A stretch of 64,000 nucleotides of DNA from an uncultured Dokdonia sp. (GTDB lineage: Bacteria > Bacteroidota > Bacteroidia > Flavobacteriales > Flavobacteriaceae): positions 62,001 through 126,000 of the forward strand of contig NZ_CANLNH010000003.1 in NCBI RefSeq assembly GCF_947492535.1, in the 5' to 3' direction. Both the position numbers and the translations under genes were made by a program. The number at the start of each line of letters is the position of its first letter. Positions within the stretch are counted from its first letter, which is position 1. Below, piece after piece: positions 63,423 through 64,000 of this stretch. A model generated the notes under the pieces. It was not told the origin of the DNA. It saw only the letters and a list, made by a program, of their open reading frames with translations, and searched no databases.

Positions 63423-64000
63423 TTATTCTGATCGTAATACCTTTGCAGGACTGACTAAAGCTGATTTCATGGCATGATAACTAATAGTTGCTAGTGCAAT
63501 AATTAAAACCATAATTCCTGCAGATAGAAATACAGTCCAAGACATTTCGATTCTGTATTCATAATCTTGTAACCATGTATTCATTAAATAATACGCTATA
63601 GGAATAGCGATAACTAGGGCCACCAAGATTAGACTTAAAAACTTTCTTGTTAATAATTTAAAAATGGTTTGTATCGAGGCGCCTAAAACTTTTCTAACAC
63701 TCATTTCTTTATTGCGTTGTTCAACCATATAAGCAGATAGTGCAAGTAAGCCTAGACAAGCAACTAATATGGCTAAGATGGCAAAGGCTGTAAATATGGT
63801 TTTTATTCTACTTACATTATCATACATTTTTGCAAAGGAAGCGTCCATAAACTCGTAGCGAAAAGCCATATTGGGAACAAATTCTGTCCATTTGTTTTCC
63901 ATAGAAGCTAAGACTGAAGAAACATCATTCGTATTAATTTTAACAGAAGTAATAGAAGGGCTTATACCGCTAAAAAAACAAAGAGGTCTCACAGTTGTTT
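63423..64000 (-). CDS. MacB/FtsX-type ABC permease 8, 5' truncated by window
   Basis: The frame runs off the right edge; only the last ~190 residues are present: the end of the second periplasmic domain (FRYEFMDASFAKMYD) and the last FtsX bundle with coupling motif EQRNKEMSVRKVLGASIQTI. It ends VSPAKVLRSE. A GTG near 63992 is not the true start. The array continues beyond the window. Confidence 0.9.
   Translation of the reverse strand, partial: TTVRPLCFFSGISPSITSVKINTNDVSSVLASMENKWTEFVPNMAFRYEFMDASFAKMYDNVSRIKTIFTAFAILAILVACLGLLALSAYMVEQRNKEMSVRKVLGASIQTIFKLLTRKFLSLILVALVIAIPIAYYLMNTWLQDYEYRIEMSWTVFLSAGIMVLIIALATISYHAMKSALVSPAKVLRSE

Overview
The window reads as chromosomal DNA of a marine Flavobacteriaceae member (Bacteroidota). 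The grounds are low GC, a SusC/SusD polysaccharide-utilisation locus, a type IX secretion C-terminal domain, DUF4252 and GIN-domain proteins, GG-leader peptides typical of the phylum, the absence of Shine-Dalgarno sites, and a flavobacterial tRNA-Arg. Genus cannot be fixed from sequence alone. A 16-bp palindrome, CGCTTTCGCGAAAGCG, recurs about every 5-6 kb in intergenic DNA and inside genes, and is a signature of this genome.

Layout. 1-8.4 kb: end of an MBOAT acyltransferase with its SGNH-like partner, an AlkC-type DNA alkylation repair protein, small membrane/hypothetical genes, a cPLA2/patatin-like lipoprotein, a small GG-leader cysteine-rich peptide, an Omp85-type outer-membrane protein, a DUF4252 lipoprotein and a thioredoxin. 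8.8-25.4 kb: a polysaccharide-utilisation locus with susC-susD-GH30-susE-GH30 on the minus strand, a divergent SusR-like membrane regulator and a large secreted GH30 with CBM6/fn3/ricin modules on the plus strand. Three GH30 enzymes point to a glucan with beta-1,6 linkages. The locus lies between a tRNA-Arg gene (26.1 kb) and a short copy of that tRNA's 3' end (8.47 kb), which suggests an integrated island. 26-32 kb: apt, an AlkB-like dioxygenase, 1.2 kb of repetitive non-coding DNA containing a near-perfect 0.45-kb tandem duplication, and two adjacent M14 carboxypeptidase paralogues, one of which has lost its zinc ligands. 32.7-37.4 kb: a Gabija-type anti-phage locus (GajA-like OLD nuclease and GajB-like UvrD helicase) followed by two small co-directional genes, abutting the remains of what looks like an Rpn-type nuclease gene. 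37.7-38.5 kb: a mosaic of GC-rich hairpin repeats. 38.6-42.9 kb: two small paralogous proteins sharing a C-terminal motif, a TPR histidine kinase, a LytTR response regulator and a third small protein; the first and third small genes share an upstream DNA element. 43.3-64 kb: a minus-strand run of eight MacB/FtsX-type ABC permeases (the last cut by the window edge), a GIN-domain protein, one ATPase and a TolC-family protein.

How the genes work together: the PUL is a complete sense-import-cleave unit. The Gabija pair is a self-contained defence module. The 38.6-42.9 kb cluster looks like a private two-component system controlling small beta-rich proteins of unknown function and is the best candidate for something undescribed. 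The permease run with a single ATPase could be an efflux or lipoprotein-export complex with interchangeable permeases.
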